Below, one piece after another: positions 1 through 7,909 of a stretch of 64,000 nucleotides of DNA. Both the position numbers and the translations under genes were made by a program. The notes under the pieces were generated by a model. That model searched no databases and was not told the origin of the DNA. It worked only from the letters and a program-made list of their open reading frames with translations. How positions within the stretch are numbered: position 1 is the first letter of the stretch; every line of letters begins with the position of its first letter. The DNA is from CAZKRU01 sp964555235 (GTDB taxonomy: Bacteria; Verrucomicrobiota; Verrucomicrobiia; Methylacidiphilales; CAMAQI01), in NCBI GenBank assembly GCA_964555235.1, contig CAZKRU010000010.1, forward strand, positions 1 to 64,000, read 5' to 3'.

Positions 1-107
1 AGAAAAAACTTCCATACCCGAAAAAATGAATACTTAAGTTGACGCCCATGGTCAGCTGACGGACGATGACCCCGCCGCGGCTTGGGGATTGGATCAAATT
101 CGGGGCG

Positions 108-131
108 GTGAGGGATTGCCACAGAACGCAG
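108..131. repeat. Partial copy of the 98-bp intergenic repeat
   Basis: The string GTGAGGGATTGCCACAGAA followed by YGCA is shared with the left end of the repeat copy at 1923-2020. The similarity stops after the CACAGA core, so this is a fragment or a relative of the family. Nothing else is recognised between 1 and 194. Confidence 0.55.
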
Positions 132-194
132 AGTGACGAGATCCAACTTTATAAAGCTGCTTGAAAGCGAATGGGATTGGAGTAGGGTACTTTC

Positions 195-359
195 ATGAGC
201 GTGAAAGAAATCGAGGCAGAAATTCCGAAGCTTTGCCCTGAAGAATTGAAACGGCTTTGGGTGATGATCGAGGACGAGTTAGACCGTGTTGCTGCAGACG
301 AGTCCCTGCGTCGCAACGATTTTGAGCCTTGGGAAGAAGTCAAAGCCCGTTTGAGTTGA
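195..359 (+). CDS. Small RelB/ParD-like antitoxin
   Basis: A 54-residue acidic protein beginning MSVKEIEAEIPKLCPEELK and ending in a helix with a WEEVKARLS tail. This is the shape of the short helical antitoxins that precede RelE/ParE toxins. The start is the ATG at 195; its TGA at 357-359 lies within the first codons of the toxin reading frame, so the two are translationally coupled. By family knowledge it would bind and neutralise the toxin and repress the pair's promoter. The assignment rests on size, composition and position; no DNA-binding motif is obvious. Confidence 0.7.
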   Translation: MSVKEIEAEIPKLCPEELKRLWVMIEDELDRVAADESLRRNDFEPWEEVKARLS

Positions 360-364
360 GTTTG

Positions 365-625
365 GTGCGGTATAAGATTCAAATTGATCGGCACGCCTCC
401 AAGTTTTTGGAGAAATTGCGGGAGGCTGAGCTTCGAGGTCGTTTGATCCATGCGATTGAATCCCTTGCGGAAGAACCCTTTCCTTCAGGTAGTCAAAAAT
501 TATTGGGTCGTAGTGATCAATATCGGATCCGAGTCGGAGACTATCGGATTTTGTATCGGGTTGACCGGGATCTAATTCTGATCTTGGTATTGGAGATCGG
601 GCATCGTCGGGAGATTTATCGTTAA
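365..625 (+). CDS. RelE/ParE-superfamily toxin
   Basis: An 86-residue basic protein starting (M)RYKIQIDRHASKFLEKL and ending in the RelE-type core YRIRVGDYRILYRV, then EIGHRREIYR. These match the beta-sheet core of RelE mRNA interferases, with Arg, Tyr and C-terminal His/Arg residues in the usual places. I chose the GTG at 365 because it gives the family's typical N-terminus; TTG at 356 or 362 is possible and would overlap the antitoxin stop. Likely role: ribosome-dependent mRNA cleavage when the antitoxin is lost. A gyrase-poisoning ParE activity cannot be excluded from sequence. Confidence 0.8.
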   Translation: MRYKIQIDRHASKFLEKLREAELRGRLIHAIESLAEEPFPSGSQKLLGRSDQYRIRVGDYRILYRVDRDLILILVLEIGHRREIYR

Positions 626-658
626 TTTTTCGGCTCAAAGATGATGGCCTGACCGTTT

Positions 659-756
659 GGGATTGCCACAGAATGCACAAAAACCAGACAAAGGACGGGT
701 TGTTTTTTATTTTGAACCCAATGGTTTTTCGGGTGAGCTAAGATTTAAGGTTGTGA
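659..756. repeat. 98-bp intergenic repeat, copy 1
   Basis: It matches 1923-2020 at 95 of 98 positions in the same orientation. It contains the inverted pair GGGTT/AACCC around a T-rich spacer. Its right end overlaps the last codons of the minus-strand membrane protein at 738-1154, so part of that protein's C-terminus is encoded by the repeat. No transposase or terminal inverted repeats are seen. Confidence 0.9.
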
Positions 757-1154
757 CACTTGGTTCGATCTCTTTCAGTTTTCTTTTCGTTAAGTAACTT
801 TAAGATCGCTCCGACTGCCGAGAAAATCGCAAAATTAAGCAACACCCAAATGAAGGTGGCAGGTAATGCAATGATGGGCGCGAAGGATCGTCCTGTGTCG
901 CTTGCCCAGTCGTCCATAGCTTTCGTCATCTCTGGAGTGGGATCGTCCAACTGTCCGTTTTCGTCTGGATCCCATATTCTTTCTAATTCCCAACCGATGA
1001 GCCAGACACCACTAATATAAAGGAATGAGCCGGTCACGATTGTCAGGAAAAACAAACAAAAGAAAGCGCTTCGTCTGGTTTCTGATCTTTTCCGCAGAAG
1101 CCATGCTAGAAGAGGAAGAACCACATAAAGAAAAAAGGCAATCGAAGAGAGCAT
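738..1154 (-). CDS. Hypothetical membrane protein
   Basis: A 138-residue protein with three hydrophobic segments (about 3-19, 32-53 and 93-115) and an acidic loop around WDPDENGQLDDPTPE between the second and third. The family is not recognised. The last residues (KCHNLKS) are encoded inside the 98-bp repeat, which suggests the repeat landed at the 3' end and supplied a new stop. It stands alone between two toxin-antitoxin pairs in a strip of accessory DNA. The ATG at 1154 gives a signal-like N-terminus. Confidence 0.6.
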   Translation of the reverse strand: MLSSIAFFLYVVLPLLAWLLRKRSETRRSAFFCLFFLTIVTGSFLYISGVWLIGWELERIWDPDENGQLDDPTPEMTKAMDDWASDTGRSFAPIIALPATFIWVLLNFAIFSAVGAILKLLNEKKTERDRTKCHNLKS

Positions 1155-1349
1155 TTAGTTTTTATCGAGCAGTTATTCAACCGATAGACCGATCGGTTAT
1201 TCTTAATAAATCCGAAAGCTTTTCTCTCATGCGTTTGAACTATCATGGAAAACCGACCGTTTCAAGGTCTATCCATGAATTGCTCTGCATCAGTCTTCTT
1301 TTTGACTGATCTCAATTTCCCAACGTCCTTCAATACATTCCCCAAGCCC

Positions 1350-1370
1350 GGACGGCTCATCGAGCCGTCC
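1350..1370. repeat. Perfect hairpin of the GAGCC/CTACCAA family
   Basis: Nine-base arms GGACGGCTC and GAGCCGTCC flank a 3-base ATC loop, followed by CTACCAAT. The palindrome at 2607-2671 shares GGCTCG/CGAGCC arms and CTACCAA in the same relative position, so both look like members of one dispersed intergenic repeat. The rest of 1155-1401 holds no recognisable gene. Confidence 0.7.
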
Positions 1371-1401
1371 CTACCAATGATGTGCCCTCATGTCTTTCTT
1401 C

Positions 1402-1677
1402 CTACTTCTTGATCTTATCGTATTCGTCGTGCGGGCCGATCCAAATCCAGAGACATCCTTCAGGAATTTCGGTCGCTAATGCACGGTGACCCAGACCCAC
1501 TCTGACTGACCAAACCTGACCTACCTTTTTGAATTGCAGGGAGGGATGCCTTGGATTGGTCTTCAAAAATTGGAAGCAGCGATCAGCGGTTCTCTGAACT
1601 TCAGGAGGAAGTTGTCGGTAGTGAAACCAATAACTGGTGCTGGCCTTGTGCTTAAAGGTCTGAGGATCGCCCGGCAC
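1402..1677 (-). CDS. RelE/ParE-like toxin
   Basis: A 91-residue basic protein containing FKHKAS...YWFHYRQLPPEVQ and LQFKKVGQVWSVRVGLGHRA, then WIGPHDEYDKI at the C-terminus. This is a common RelE-superfamily toxin subgroup. Translation starts at GTG 1677, preceded by a strong GAGGAG ribosome site six bases upstream. The start lies inside the end of the antitoxin gene (26-base overlap), so the pair is coupled. Likely activity is ribosome-dependent RNA cleavage, inferred from family. It is a separate pair from the one at 195-625. Confidence 0.82.
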   Translation of the reverse strand: MPGDPQTFKHKASTSYWFHYRQLPPEVQRTADRCFQFLKTNPRHPSLQFKKVGQVWSVRVGLGHRALATEIPEGCLWIWIGPHDEYDKIKK

Positions 1678-1849
1678 GGTGCTCCTCTAACGCCTTTGAA
1701 ATAAAGCCATCCAAACGGCCGGAGTTGGAATCCGCTTCGATCTCCTTATCCCACTGTTCCATGTCGAAGTCCGCGAACCATTGTCGAAACGTTTTTAATT
1801 CTTCGTTCGAAAAGTGGGTCACCGCCTGTTCAACTTCTTTCACGCTCAT
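1652..1849 (-). CDS. Antitoxin partner of the 1402-1677 toxin
   Basis: A 65-residue protein, MSVKEVEQAVTHFSNEELKTFRQWF through WDKEIEADSNSGRLDGF to a RAGRSSDL tail. The central W-D-x-x-I-E-x-D and GRLD pattern and the length are typical of the small antitoxins paired with this toxin type. The open frame continues upstream to 1951 through repeat DNA, but the family begins at the Met encoded at 1849. It precedes and overlaps the toxin, consistent with one autoregulated operon. Confidence 0.8.
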   Translation of the reverse strand: MSVKEVEQAVTHFSNEELKTFRQWFADFDMEQWDKEIEADSNSGRLDGFISKALEEHRAGRSSDL

Positions 1850-1922
1850 CCACAAAGGATAGTCGGAAACGTATTCTTTTGCAAATTTTTTGGCTACTTT
1901 CCAAGTCCAAACGAAGTGGTGA

Positions 1923-2020
1923 GGGATTGCCACAGAATGCACAAAAACCACAAAAAGGACGGGTTGTTTTTTATTTTGAACCCAATGGTTTTTCGGGTGA
2001 GCTAAGATTTAAGGTTATGA
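1923..2020. repeat. 98-bp intergenic repeat, copy 2
   Basis: This is the second near-identical copy (3 mismatches to 659-756), between the antitoxin gene and the 3' end of the next minus-strand membrane protein. Both copies therefore occupy the same context: a toxin-antitoxin pair on the left and a small membrane-protein gene on the right. Confidence 0.9.
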
Positions 2021-2081
2021 TTCTGGCGGCGTGCAATCAAGAATTTCAAAAGGTGAATCGGGATGCGTCCCTAAGATTGCC

Positions 2082-2525
2082 TTATCGTTCATTTGTTTCT
2101 CTAAGTGCTCTTGAAATGAGTCCTAGAATCGTTCCGATTGCATATGATCCGATGAGAAATGGGATGTAGAAGAGCGGTGTTAATATCACAGCAATTACCA
2201 TTGTGGAGGAAGACGCTGGTCCAGGGGCTTGGTTCGTTAGGAAGAGAGTGAAAGACATCATTGAGAGCCACGACAGGGAAGCAGAGAGGTAGGGGGTAAA
2301 TAGTGACGAATCTTTGCGTTTCAAAGTGGAGGTGGCATGGAAAAGAAACAGCAGCGACAGGGCGACGTATGGCATCGTCGTGCTGATGGGGCCAATCCAG
2401 AATGTGCGTTGGTATCCTTGTGGATTCAGGACATAGGCGCCTTGCAGAGATAAATGGACCATGGCAGGAATGATCACTAGTGGAAAGAGTGCGAAGGCAA
2501 AGATTGATGGCTGTTTCTTATTCAT
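2082..2525 (-). CDS. Hypothetical four-helix membrane protein
   Basis: A 147-residue protein with about four hydrophobic helices (near 9-30, 43-62, 82-98 and 109-137). It has a short cytoplasmic-type N-terminus (MNKKQPS) and a charged tail (SRALRETNER). I do not recognise the family. It lies 61 bases from repeat copy 2 and has no close co-directional neighbour. Its start at 2525 gives the first helix a normal positive N-terminus. Confidence 0.6.
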   Translation of the reverse strand: MNKKQPSIFAFALFPLVIIPAMVHLSLQGAYVLNPQGYQRTFWIGPISTTMPYVALSLLFLFHATSTLKRKDSSLFTPYLSASLSWLSMMSFTLFLTNQAPGPASSSTMVIAVILTPLFYIPFLIGSYAIGTILGLISRALRETNER

Positions 2526-2606
2526 TCCGGTTTTAAAATATAATGAGTTGTTGAAAGCTCAATGGCGATTTCATTTTTCATTCGGTCTTTGTATCGCTGG
2601 TTCTTA

Positions 2607-2671
2607 TTGGTAGGGCTCGACCTCCGGGCGAGCCGGTCTGATGGCGGCGCCTTCGGAGAAGTCGCTACCAA
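2607..2671. repeat. Branched palindromic repeat
   Basis: Outer arms TTGGTAG (2607-2613) and CTACCAA (2665-2671) enclose a hairpin GGCTCG...CGAGCC (2614-2634) and a second G/C-rich palindrome around GGCGCC. The layout resembles REP/BIME-like intergenic elements and shares motifs with the hairpin at 1350-1370. Confidence 0.65.
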
Positions 2672-2690
2672 GCGCAGTCGAAAGGCACAA

Positions 2691-2725
2691 AAAAACCGGT
2701 TCGAGTTGCCCCGAGCCGGTTTTTG
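2691..2725 (-). terminator. Rho-independent terminator of ppdK
   Basis: The arms AAAAACCGGTTCG and CGAGCCGGTTTTT pair over 13 bases with one G-T wobble, with a short loop and U-runs on both strands. It lies 24 bases beyond the ppdK stop and could also work for the opposite direction. Confidence 0.85.
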
Positions 2726-2748
2726 TTATTTTGCCTTACGGCAAAGGA

Positions 2749-5574
2749 TTATTTCTTTTTCTTGGCGCTCTTTTTTTCTGCCAAGGCTGCTTGTGCTGCG
2801 GCCAATCGGGCGATCGGCACGCGGAACGGGGAGCAGCTGACGTAGGTTAAGCCAATCTGGTGACAGAACTCAACGGACGAAGGTTCGCCGCCGTGTTCTC
2901 CACAGATTCCGAGTTTGATCTCGGGCCGGGTCTGACGTCCCTTTTGGATGGCGATCTTCATCAACTCACCGACGCCACCACGATCGACGCTGGCGAACGG
3001 GTTTTGGCCGACGATTTCGAGTTCCTGATACTTCGGGAGGAAGGATCCGGAGTCGTCGCGGCTCATGCCGAGCGTCGTCTGGGTCAAGTCGTTGGTGCCG
3101 AAGCTGAAGAACTCCGCATCCTGCGCGATCTGATCCGCCGCCACACAAGCGCGGGGGATTTCGATCATCGTTCCGACCATGTAACTGATCTTGGTCTTGG
3201 TTTCTGCCATGACCTTCGTGGCGGTTTCGCGCACGATTTTGATTTGGTTCTGAAGTTCCTTTTGGAATCCAATCAACGGGATCATCACTTCGGGCTTCAC
3301 CTTGATGCCGAGCTTCTGAACGGCCACGGCTGCCTCAAAGACCGCACGAGCCTGCATGGCAGTGATTTCCGGGTAGACGATTCCGAGACGGCAACCGCGA
3401 TGACCGAGCATCGGATTGAACTCGTGCAGGTCGTGCACGCGTTTCGAGATTCGATCCGAGGTCATTCGGAGTTTTTCCGCCAATTCCTGTTGCTGCCCAT
3501 CGGTGTGAGGGAGGAATTCATGGAGAGGAGGATCGAGCAGACGAATGGTTGCCGGGTATCCCTTGAGCGCCTTGAAGATTCCAATGAAATCTTCGCGTTG
3601 GAAGGGAAGGAGCTTCGCCAAAGCGCGCTCACGAGCGTCCAGGTTTTCGGCCAGAATCATTTCGCGCATCGCGTCGATTCGGTCGCCTTCAAAGAACATA
3701 TGTTCCGTGCGGCAGAGACCGATTCCCTCGGCTCCAAACCCAATGGCGTTATGCACCTGATCCGGCTGATCGGCGTTCGTTCGGATCTGCATCCGGCGGA
3801 AGCTATCGGCCCATGACATCAAGAGCGCGTAGTTTTGATAGGTCTGGCTTTCCTTCGGATTCAAGGTCTTGTCGACAAGCACCTGAACGATTTCCGACGG
3901 GGCGGTTTTGAGTTCGCCGACGAAGACTTCACCCGTTGATCCATCGATCGAGAGAAAATCGCCTTTTTTGTAGACGACGTTTCCAACGGTCAACGTACCC
4001 CGTTCGTAATCGACATGAAGGGCTGCTGCGCCACAGACGCAGACTTTCCCCATCTGACGGGCGACGAGCGCTGCGTGAGAGCTGACGCCACCACGAGCGG
4101 TTAGAATTCCTTCCGCTGCGAGCATTCCGCGAATATCTTCCGGGGAAGTTTCGACGCGGACGAGGAGAACTTTTTCTCCGGCATTCGCTTTGGCTTCGGC
4201 TTCATTCGCGCTGAAGTAGATTCGGCCCGTTGCGGCACCAGGACCCGCAGGGAGTCCGGTGGCGATCACCGCGGCGCTCTTACGAGCATTGCGATCAAAG
4301 ATCGGGGTGAGGAGCTGGCTCAGGGAGTCGGCCGGGACGCGTGCCACGGCTTCTTCCTTGGTGATGAGCTTCTCTTTAACCATTTCCACGGCGATACGAA
4401 CGGCGGCGACGCCGGTTCGTTTTCCGTTACGGGTCTGAAGCATGAATAAGCGCCCGTCTTGGATCGTGAATTCGAAATCCTGCATTTCGCGGAAGTGCTT
4501 TTCGAGCGTCGCACGGACGTCGATGAGTTCGCGATAGGATTTGGGCATTTTGACCTGCATCCCAATCACGGCTTCCGGAGTACGAACCCCGGCCACGACG
4601 TCTTCGCCCTGGGCGTTGATGAGGAATTCCCCGTAGAATACTTTTTCGCCCGTTGCCGGGTCGCGGGTAAAGGCAACGCCAGATCCGCTCTTGTCGCCGG
4701 TGTTTCCGAAGACCATCGCTTGGACGTTAACGGCGGTTCCCCATTCCGAAGGGATGTTGTATTTGCGACGATAAACAATCGCGCGTTCGTTGTTCCAGGA
4801 ACCGAAAACGGCTCCGACGGCCCCCTTGAGCTGATCCATCGGATCATTCGGGAATTCCTTGCCGGTGCGTTCTTTAACGAGCGCCTTGAAGCGTTTGACG
4901 AGCTCCTTGAGACCATTGGCATCGATCTGGGTATCTTCGATATGGGAATCGCCGAGAAGATCGTGTTTCAATTTTTCGATGACGGCTTCAAACGGATCGT
5001 GATCCTCGCCTTCGCGTTTTTGGACGCCCATGACAACGTCGCCATACATTTGAATGAAGCGACGGTAGCAATCGTAAGCGAAACGCTCGTTATTGCTCGC
5101 TTTGACGAGTCCGAGTACGGTCTCATCGTTGAGTCCGAGGTTCAGAATCGTATCCATCATTCCGGGCATCGAATCGCGGGATCCGGAGCGGACGGCGACG
5201 AGGAGGGGATTCGTCGTGCTGCCGAAGTGGGCGCCGAGCGATTTTTCCATCTTGATCAAGGCTTCTTTGACTTCAACAAAGAGGGAGGTTGGATACTGAC
5301 GACGGTTGTCGTAGTAGTAGGTACAAACTTCCGTCGTAATGGTGAACCCGGGAGGGACCGGAAGACCGATGCGGGTCATCTCGGCGAGATTCGCGCCTTT
5401 GCCTCCGAGGAGGTTCTTCATGCTGCCATCGCCATCGGCGCGGCCATCCCCGAAGTAATAAACGCATTTTTGCTTCTTGGGGGCTGATTTCTTAGGAGCC
5501 GCTTTCTTTACAGGCTTGGAGGCCTTCTTTGCGACCGGTTTCTTCGTTACTTTTTTGCTCTTCGCTTTCGCCAT
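2749..5574 (-). CDS. ppdK: Pyruvate, phosphate dikinase
   Basis: A 941-residue enzyme that interconverts pyruvate, ATP and Pi with PEP, AMP and PPi in the cytoplasm. It has the ATP-grasp N-terminal domain (YYFGDGRADGDGSMKNLLGGKG start), the phospho-histidine domain with GGVSSHAALVARQMG, and a C-terminal PEP/pyruvate barrel with the catalytic Cys in GICGEHGG. The usual Thr before the catalytic His (GGMTSH) is Ser here. The family is normally about 870-900 residues. The extra length is a Lys/Ala/Pro-rich tail of some 35 residues at the N-terminus and a KKSAKKKK end, both unusual. It is a single gene with its own terminator; in anaerobes it can serve glycolysis or gluconeogenesis. Confidence 0.97.
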   Translation of the reverse strand: MAKAKSKKVTKKPVAKKASKPVKKAAPKKSAPKKQKCVYYFGDGRADGDGSMKNLLGGKGANLAEMTRIGLPVPPGFTITTEVCTYYYDNRRQYPTSLFVEVKEALIKMEKSLGAHFGSTTNPLLVAVRSGSRDSMPGMMDTILNLGLNDETVLGLVKASNNERFAYDCYRRFIQMYGDVVMGVQKREGEDHDPFEAVIEKLKHDLLGDSHIEDTQIDANGLKELVKRFKALVKERTGKEFPNDPMDQLKGAVGAVFGSWNNERAIVYRRKYNIPSEWGTAVNVQAMVFGNTGDKSGSGVAFTRDPATGEKVFYGEFLINAQGEDVVAGVRTPEAVIGMQVKMPKSYRELIDVRATLEKHFREMQDFEFTIQDGRLFMLQTRNGKRTGVAAVRIAVEMVKEKLITKEEAVARVPADSLSQLLTPIFDRNARKSAAVIATGLPAGPGAATGRIYFSANEAEAKANAGEKVLLVRVETSPEDIRGMLAAEGILTARGGVSSHAALVARQMGKVCVCGAAALHVDYERGTLTVGNVVYKKGDFLSIDGSTGEVFVGELKTAPSEIVQVLVDKTLNPKESQTYQNYALLMSWADSFRRMQIRTNADQPDQVHNAIGFGAEGIGLCRTEHMFFEGDRIDAMREMILAENLDARERALAKLLPFQREDFIGIFKALKGYPATIRLLDPPLHEFLPHTDGQQQELAEKLRMTSDRISKRVHDLHEFNPMLGHRGCRLGIVYPEITAMQARAVFEAAVAVQKLGIKVKPEVMIPLIGFQKELQNQIKIVRETATKVMAETKTKISYMVGTMIEIPRACVAADQIAQDAEFFSFGTNDLTQTTLGMSRDDSGSFLPKYQELEIVGQNPFASVDRGGVGELMKIAIQKGRQTRPEIKLGICGEHGGEPSSVEFCHQIGLTYVSCSPFRVPIARLAAAQAALAEKKSAKKKK

Positions 5575-5744
5575 ATTCGATTTCTCCGAGGGGTTAGTTT
5601 AAAAATGAAGGGGTGAAGAGCTAACAGAGGGGGCTCGGAGGGTCAAGCGAGATTGAGTAATTTTCAAAAAAAAGTAAAAATTCAGTGACGCCGTTCTTTT
5701 CGCTTGTCGGGAAAAGATCCCTTCGCTTGAGTGGCCGCCGACCC

Positions 5745-6797
5745 ATGGGATCCTTCACTCCTGACTCATTAGCGGCGAAAGGCTGGCGGATGCCGGCAGA
5801 ATGGGAGCCCCATGCTGCCACCTGGCTCTCGTGGCCTCGCAAGAACGGGATCAGCTTCCCGGACCGATTTGAGCCGATTCCAGCGATCTGGGCGCGGATG
5901 GCCTCCTTGTTGCGCGAGCACGAGGAAGTTCATATCAATTACTTTGACCCGGCGCACTCCCGTCAGATTCGTAAAGCACTTAATCTCGAAAGCATTACCG
6001 TCGGCGAAGGGGTCTTTCTTCATCATTTTCCGGCTTATGAACCGTGGTGTCGCGACCACGGCCCCATTTTTATTACCAAGGGGAAGGAATTGGCGCTAAT
6101 CGATTGGGAGTACAATGCGTGGGGCGGAAAGTATCCTCCGTTTGATCTGGATGATCAGGTGCCGACCCGGGTTGCGTCGTTTTTGAAGGTTCCGTGTCAT
6201 CCGGGTGGAATGGTTTTGGAGGGGGGATCGATCGAGGTTAACGGACAGGGGACGCTCCTGACGACCGAGCAATGTTTATTGAACCCGAACCGGAATCCGG
6301 ATTGGGGGCGCGTTCAGATCGAGCAGCAGCTCATGGATTTTCTTGGGGTCACCAAGATCCTTTGGCTCGGCGAAGGAATTGTCGGAGATGATACGGACGG
6401 ACACATTGATGATTTGACGCGGTTTGTCGATCCGAAAACGGTGGTGACGATTGTGGAGGAGGATCCTCTGGATGCGAATTACAAGTTGCTTCAGGAAAAT
6501 CGGAAGCGTCTCGATTCCATGACGACGGCCAAGGGAGAAAAACTGCGCGTGCTCGAGCTTCCGACTCCCGGGGTGGTGGAGCATGAGGGGCAGAGGCTTC
6601 CGGCGAGTTATGCGAATTTTTACATTGGGAACAAAGTCGTTCTCCTTCCGGTTTTTAATCACAAAAATGATGAGCTCGCGCGAGGAATCTTGCAGTCCTG
6701 TTTTTCGGATCGGCGCGTCGTGTCGATCCCGGCGCTGGATCTTATTTGGGGCTTGGGCGCGTTTCATTGCATTACCCAGCAACAGCCGAAACCATGA
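5745..6797 (+). CDS. aguA: Agmatine deiminase / peptidyl-arginine deiminase family protein
   Basis: A 350-residue guanidino-group-modifying enzyme with the family blocks WCRDHGP, EGGSIEVNG, DDTDGHIDD and a C-terminal catalytic Cys in GLGAFHCITQQQP. Agmatine deiminases of this kind make N-carbamoylputrescine for polyamine synthesis. The frame is open from GTG 5685, but homology begins with GWRMPAEWEPHAATWLSWP, so ATG 5745 is preferred; neither start has a clear ribosome site. The TGA overlaps the mazG ATG (ATGA), so the two are coupled. Substrate is inferred: the family also holds arginine-peptide deiminases, but the GxxxHCITQQQP end favours agmatine. Confidence 0.85.
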   Translation: MGSFTPDSLAAKGWRMPAEWEPHAATWLSWPRKNGISFPDRFEPIPAIWARMASLLREHEEVHINYFDPAHSRQIRKALNLESITVGEGVFLHHFPAYEPWCRDHGPIFITKGKELALIDWEYNAWGGKYPPFDLDDQVPTRVASFLKVPCHPGGMVLEGGSIEVNGQGTLLTTEQCLLNPNRNPDWGRVQIEQQLMDFLGVTKILWLGEGIVGDDTDGHIDDLTRFVDPKTVVTIVEEDPLDANYKLLQENRKRLDSMTTAKGEKLRVLELPTPGVVEHEGQRLPASYANFYIGNKVVLLPVFNHKNDELARGILQSCFSDRRVVSIPALDLIWGLGAFHCITQQQPKP

Positions 6798-7570
6798 AGC
6801 CGCCGATTGAGCGACTTCAGGAAATCATGGCCGCCTTGCGCGCGCCGAATGGATGTCCTTGGGATCGTGAACAGACCCACGAGACGATCAAGCCCCAGTT
6901 GATTGAAGAATGTTACGAAGCGTTGGAGGCGATCGATCAGAAAGATATGAAGGGGCTTCGCGAGGAGCTGGGAGATGTTCTGCTTCACGTCGTATTTCAT
7001 TCGCAACTGGCCAAAGAGGACGGTGATTTTACCTTTGATGATGTGGCGACGACGGTTTCTGATAAACTCGTTCGACGCCATCCTCACGTTTTCGGAAATG
7101 TTGAGGCGAAAGATACCGAAACCGTTCTCAAGAATTGGAATGAGATCAAAAAGCTGGAGAAACCGGAGCGGACGGGTTTTTTTGATGGAATTCCGTTGCA
7201 GCTTCCGGCCCTGATGCGCTCGCAAGAACTTCAGAAAAAAGCGGCGAAAACCGGATTTGATTGGAAGGATGCGAGCGGTGTTTTGGAGAAGGTGCGTGAG
7301 GAGTTGGAAGAGCTTTCTCAGGAGATGCAAGCCGAGGGTTCGAAGGAACGCATTGAGGAAGAGTTTGGCGATTTATTACTCGTACTTTGCAATTTGGCGC
7401 GACACCTCAAATTCGATGCGGAACAAGCTTTGACCCGCGGAAATTCAAAATTTCAAAAGCGGTTTGAAGCGATGCAAGCCCTTCTCGAGCGAGGTGGGAA
7501 AAAGATCGAAGATTGTACGTTTGACGAGATGAATGTGGCGTGGGATGAAGTGAAACGAGATGGGAAATAG
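6794..7570 (+). CDS. mazG: Nucleoside triphosphate pyrophosphohydrolase MazG
   Basis: A 258-residue protein with two MazG domains. The first has CPWDREQTH, the EECYEA and EELGDVLLH metal-binding helices; the second has KVREELEEL and EEEFGDLLLVL. It hydrolyses NTPs to NMP and PPi, acting as a house-cleaning enzyme and modulator of alarmone levels. The length and both E-x2-E / E-x2-D sites are intact, so both halves should fold. The start is the ATG at 6794 that overlaps the aguA stop, giving the conserved IERLQEIMAALR N-terminus. Confidence 0.95.
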   Translation: MKPPIERLQEIMAALRAPNGCPWDREQTHETIKPQLIEECYEALEAIDQKDMKGLREELGDVLLHVVFHSQLAKEDGDFTFDDVATTVSDKLVRRHPHVFGNVEAKDTETVLKNWNEIKKLEKPERTGFFDGIPLQLPALMRSQELQKKAAKTGFDWKDASGVLEKVREELEELSQEMQAEGSKERIEEEFGDLLLVLCNLARHLKFDAEQALTRGNSKFQKRFEAMQALLERGGKKIEDCTFDEMNVAWDEVKRDGK

Positions 7571-7874
7571 CGATCCAACATTTTTAGCCGAAGTCGTTGA
7601 TCTTGCTCGGAAAAACTGGAAGTACGTCATTCCGACTTGGATCTTTCCTTTTTATTTTTATTCGTTGCTATTTATTGATGAGCCGGAGAAGGCATTTTGG
7701 TCTGTTGTAGCTCCAGTGTTTTTTTTGACATTCTTTTGGTCAAGTATTCCTTGGTTGATGCGTAGAGTAAAGTACTGGCATTGGAGTTTCCTCACTTCGA
7801 TCATCCCGTTTTTTATTTGGTGTATCTTGGTTTTTGTGGGAAATGGCGTTTTTAGATTGCATGAGCTTTTTTAA
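7560..7874 (+). CDS. Hypothetical small membrane protein
   Basis: A 104-residue protein with three hydrophobic helices (about 21-38, 46-65 and 77-97), aromatic-rich. It starts at ATG 7560, eleven bases before the mazG stop, so it is probably translated from the same mRNA. The family is not recognised. The short N-terminal soluble stretch (MGNSDPTFLAEVVDLARKN) precedes the first helix. Confidence 0.55.
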   Translation: MGNSDPTFLAEVVDLARKNWKYVIPTWIFPFYFYSLLFIDEPEKAFWSVVAPVFFLTFFWSSIPWLMRRVKYWHWSFLTSIIPFFIWCILVFVGNGVFRLHELF

Positions 7875-7909
7875 GTGGAATCCGCTGAAAAGGGTGATAA
7901 AAACGAAAG

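Noticed and set aside
1025..1309. Plus-strand 94-codon frame opposite the membrane protein
   Set aside because: Low-complexity charged sequence, no motif and mostly antisense to 738-1154.
2860..5487. Long plus-strand open frames of 318 and 342 codons opposite ppdK
   Set aside because: They are mirror images of a strongly conserved gene, have no recognisable motifs or ribosome sites and owe their length to its codon bias.
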